Source of the DNA: Fimbriimonadales bacterium
GTDB lineage: Bacteria; Armatimonadota; Fimbriimonadia; Fimbriimonadales; GBS-DC
Reading direction: 5' to 3'
DNA: 7,473 nucleotides
Assembly: GCA_025060055.1 (NCBI GenBank)
Contig: JANXCK010000049.1
Location: forward strand, 1-7,473
Shown here: one piece after another, positions 5,655-7,473 of the stretch
Layout: each line of letters starts with the position of its first letter
How positions within the stretch are numbered: position 1 is the first letter of the stretch
The notes under the pieces: generated by a model
Databases searched by the model: none
What the model was told of the DNA's origin: nothing
What the model saw: the letters and a program-made list of their open reading frames with translations, nothing else
Position numbers and translations under genes: made by a program

Positions 5655-6560
5655 ATGGGCATCATTGTCGGCATCGAGGGCGGGGGCACGAAAACGGGCT
5701 GCGCCGTGCTAAGCGAGCAGGGCGAGTTGCTCGCCTACGCCGAGGGTGGTCCTGCTAACCTCAACTTCGTGGACGAGGCGACGCAACGGCAATCGTTCGA
5801 GACCGCGCTGCACGGTGCGCTGCGGGGTCTTCACGAACCTGTCCTCGCGCTGGGCTACACAGTGGCAGGCACACGCGCCAACTGGAACTGGCTGCTTGAG
5901 AAGCTGGGCAACCCCCCTGCGTTCGCTATTGAAGAGTCGCGCATGGCGATGCTCAGCACGGGCATCGGAGTCGCTCACGGCGTGGCAGTAGTGGCAGGCA
6001 CAGGCTCGCTGATTGGTGGGTTCAAGAACGATGAGTTAGTTCTGCAGATGGGCGGCTGGGGCGCGCTGCTGGGCGACGAGGGCAGCGCGTATGATGTGGC
6101 AATCCGAGGTATCCGCGCCGCGGTACGCGCATGGGACGGACGCGAACCCGAAAACCGACTCATCCAAGCTGTGCAGCAGTTCTTCGGCGTGCAGAACCTG
6201 TACGAGCTAATCCCGTTGTTCTATCAGCAGGGCGTGCCACGCCACCAGGTCGCTGAGTTTGCCAAGAGTGTGGTGCAAACAGCGCAGCAGGATGACCCAG
6301 TGGCAAGACAGATTCTAACACAGGCAGCGCACGCCCTTGCGCATGATGCCCAAGCGTGTGCCGCGCGCCTGTTCACCCGCGATGACGAGTTTGTCGTCGC
6401 AACAACAGGCGGGATGTTCAAAAGCCCGATTTTCCACACTGCGTTCAAAGAATCTTTTGCGCTTGCTTTCCCCAAAGCGCAGTGTCTAACGCCTGTAATG
6501 GAGCCAGCAACCGCCGTTGCGAAGGCGACGCTTAGGCAACTTCGCGCACGCGGGTCGTGA
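5655..6560 (+). CDS. BadF/BadG/BcrA/BcrD ATPase family sugar kinase, N-acetylglucosamine kinase-like
   Basis: A 301-residue kinase of the ASKHA (hexokinase/actin) fold. The nearest recognised group is N-acetylglucosamine kinase, which phosphorylates the sugar on C6 with ATP in the cytoplasm. Visible motifs are phosphate-1 loop GIEGGGTKTG (6-15), phosphate-2 loop VVAGTGSLIGG (112-122), GGWGALLGDEGSAYD (133-147) and the adenosine-type motif TTGGMF (250-255). At the place where many relatives carry NDA with a catalytic aspartate, the sequence reads IEESRMAML (92-100), so a glutamate (E94) may take its role. The ATG at 5655 is the first possible start, because an in-frame TAG lies directly before it. 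No clear ribosome-binding site is seen. The gene follows the sugar-binding lipoprotein by 79 bases on the same strand. It may belong to the same uptake route. Other substrates, such as glucosamine, are possible. Confidence 0.88.
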   Translation: MGIIVGIEGGGTKTGCAVLSEQGELLAYAEGGPANLNFVDEATQRQSFETALHGALRGLHEPVLALGYTVAGTRANWNWLLEKLGNPPAFAIEESRMAMLSTGIGVAHGVAVVAGTGSLIGGFKNDELVLQMGGWGALLGDEGSAYDVAIRGIRAAVRAWDGREPENRLIQAVQQFFGVQNLYELIPLFYQQGVPRHQVAEFAKSVVQTAQQDDPVARQILTQAAHALAHDAQACAARLFTRDDEFVVATTGGMFKSPIFHTAFKESFALAFPKAQCLTPVMEPATAVAKATLRQLRARGS

Positions 6561-6615
6561 TTTAACCTCCACTCCCAGCCCCTTCTCTCGCGGCGCGGGC
6601 GACGGGGGTAGTAAT

Positions 6616-6730
6616 ACCAATCAGCGTTTCAAGCGACACAGTGCGTCAGCGAGACGCTGACGCGACGCACGCGCTCCATGTAGCGTCGGCGTCCTCGCCG
6701 ACGACTGCGCTACTTGAAACCCCGATTGGT
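6616..6730. repeat. Inverted-repeat element C (115 bp), related to element B
   Basis: The right end AAACCCCGATTGGT (6717-6730) is identical to that of element B. The left end ACCAATCAGCGTTTCAAG (6616-6633) differs from the inverted right end at two of 18 positions. The interior is unlike B. It holds a perfect 9-bp hairpin GCGTCAGCG/CGCTGACGC (6643-6651 with 6655-6663, loop AGA) and a perfect 8-bp hairpin CGTCGGCG/CGCCGACG (6684-6691 with 6696-6703, loop TCCT). Around the second hairpin lies a further pair GTAGCG/CGCTAC (6680-6685 with 6708-6713). The ends are therefore conserved while the cargo hairpins vary. Confidence 0.75.
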
Positions 6731-6746
6731 AAGTGCTTCCAACTTG
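6730..6746. repeat. A-type repeat end joined to element C
   Basis: TAAGTGCTTCCAACTTG is identical over 17 bases to the left end of element A at 977-993. It directly continues element C. No matching inverted end is visible downstream, so this A copy seems truncated or diverged; a GTCGGCG/CGCCGAC hairpin follows at 6764-6781. Confidence 0.7.
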
Positions 6747-6887
6747 TTCAACTGGCACCCATCGTCGGCGGGGGCGCCGACACTACCCAAGGCGCGTGCG
6801 GAGTGTCAGCATTCCGCTGGCGAACTCAATCTCTTGAAACGGCGAGTAGCCAGCAGAAGAGCGCAATAGCTGTGCCCTTATGTGCCC

Positions 6888-6907
6888 CCTCTCCTGCGGG
6901 TGAGAGG
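6888..6907. repeat. Hairpin downstream of the response regulator gene
   Basis: CCTCTC (6888-6893) and GAGAGG (6902-6907) form a perfect 6-bp stem with an 8-base loop, 37 bases after the end of the minus-strand regulator gene. No T-run follows on the minus strand, so it could be a weak stop signal or another small dispersed palindrome. Confidence 0.4.
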
Positions 6908-6944
6908 AGAAATAACGAATGAGGGCGACGCGGCAGCAGTTGAG

Positions 6945-7473
6945 CTACAAAATCTCCGACGCCGTAATGATGCTCTGTGCTACCTCTTTCATCGTCTTGT
7001 TCTGGTTGCGTGCCATGAAGTGGATGCGACGGAACGCCTCCGATTCGCTCAGTCCCAGCCGATCCATCAGGATTCCTTTCGCGCGTTCAATCAGCTTGCG
7101 GGTTTCCAACGCCTCTTGGAGTTCACGCACCTCTTTATCTTTGGCTTGCATTTCTCGAAAGCGCGTGAGGGCAACATTGATGGCAGGCGCAAGTTCCTGC
7201 TTGCGAAACGGTTTGAGCAGGTACGCATACGCGCCTGCCGCCGTCGCTTGGTTGACCAACTCCTCTTCAGCGTAGGCGGTGAGGAACACAATCGCGCAAG
7301 GATGTTGTGCGACAATCTGCCGTGCTGCCTCAATACCGTCCATCAACGGCATGCGGATATCCATGATAATCACATCAGGTTGCGTCTGGAGAGCGATGCG
7401 GACAGCGTCCTCTCCCGTTTCGGCTTCGCCCACAACATCGTAGCCCAACTGCTCCAACTGCGTGCGCACCATC
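6945..7473 (-). CDS. Response regulator with ANTAR RNA-binding domain, AmiR/NasT type (5' partial)
   Basis: A two-component response regulator of the AmiR/NasT class: a receiver domain followed by an ANTAR domain, which binds paired RNA hairpins to prevent transcription termination. In the 175 visible residues the phosphoacceptor is D38 (VIIMDIRMP). The switch threonine is T65 (FLTAY) and the conserved lysine is K87 (LLKPF). A coiled-coil-like linker spans about 103-125. The ANTAR part is at 122-175, with LETRKLIERAKGILMDRLGL followed by SEAFRRIHFMARNQNKTMKEVAQSII. The acidic DD pair of the receiver's first strand is missing, so the Met near 7472 is probably internal and about 15-20 residues lie beyond the window. 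No histidine kinase or nitrogen or amide gene is visible, so the controlled process is unknown. The domain call is firm. Confidence 0.93.
   Translation of the reverse strand, partial: MVRTQLEQLGYDVVGEAETGEDAVRIALQTQPDVIIMDIRMPLMDGIEAARQIVAQHPCAIVFLTAYAEEELVNQATAAGAYAYLLKPFRKQELAPAINVALTRFREMQAKDKEVRELQEALETRKLIERAKGILMDRLGLSESEAFRRIHFMARNQNKTMKEVAQSIITASEIL

Larger units (their letters stand above)
6561..6944. other. Gene-free interval between the kinase and response regulator genes
   Basis: These 384 bases lie between converging genes. They hold element C (6616-6730), an A-type repeat end (6730-6746), a perfect hairpin GTCGGCG/CGCCGAC (6764-6770 with 6775-6781) and a CCTCTC/GAGAGG hairpin at 6888-6907. 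The 93-codon open frame starting at 6641 runs through these repeats and looks like a by-product of GC-rich sequence. I see no supported gene or RNA here. Confidence 0.7.

Noticed and set aside
6643..6703. Paired hairpins as an RNA target of the ANTAR regulator
   Set aside because: ANTAR targets are paired hairpins with six-base loops carrying A1 and G4. These stems have loops of AGA and TCCT and belong to a repeat element.
6641..6922. 93-codon frame in the second gene-free interval
   Set aside because: It reads through element C and an A-type end, has no ribosome-binding site that I can see, and no family resemblance.

Overview
The window looks like a chromosomal segment of a moderately GC-rich, flagellated bacterium. 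The gene set is the C-terminal part of FlhA, an HtpX-type membrane protease, a SufT/MIP18-type protein, a DUF3084 coiled-coil protein, a sugar-binding lipoprotein, a BadF/NAGK-type sugar kinase and a NasT-type ANTAR response regulator. Short GC-rich inverted repeats lie between several genes. This combination fits a deep-branching thermophilic or hot-spring lineage such as Armatimonadota. That placement is an inference from gene content and repeat style, not proof. I see no rRNA, tRNA, CRISPR array, transposase or phage gene.

Layout. (1) 2-973, plus strand: the last 323 residues of FlhA, whose gene begins before the window. (2) 974-1346: a gene-free stretch built mostly of two abutting inverted-repeat elements, A (977-1106) and B (1106-1269). 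(3) 2530 to 1347, minus strand: a two-gene operon, htpX then a sufT-like gene, overlapping by ATGA, with an extended -10 promoter just upstream. (4) 2540-2676: that promoter plus one solo repeat end. (5) 4200 to 2677, minus strand: a DUF3084 protein with two N-terminal membrane segments, a long coiled coil and a C-terminal domain. (6) 4201-4270: a 70-bp divergent promoter region in which the two outward -10 boxes are exactly 17 bp apart. (7) 4271-5575 and 5655-6560, plus strand: a sugar-binding lipoprotein followed by a sugar kinase, each preceded by the same 10-mer AAGGTATACT. (8) 6561-6944: a second gene-free stretch with a B-like element (C, 6616-6730) joined to an A-type end, in reversed orientation relative to 977-1269. 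(9) 7473 to 6945, minus strand: a REC-ANTAR response regulator cut by the window edge.

How the parts may work together. The lipoprotein and kinase suggest uptake and phosphorylation of a sugar or amino sugar. No ABC permease or ATPase gene is present, so the lipoprotein must share a transporter encoded elsewhere. HtpX and the SufT-like protein are co-translated and could both serve protein quality control, but no direct link is known to me. The most unusual content is non-coding: the composite A/B repeat family with a conserved joint, and the overlapping back-to-back promoter. I did not find convincing evidence of a wholly new multi-gene system.
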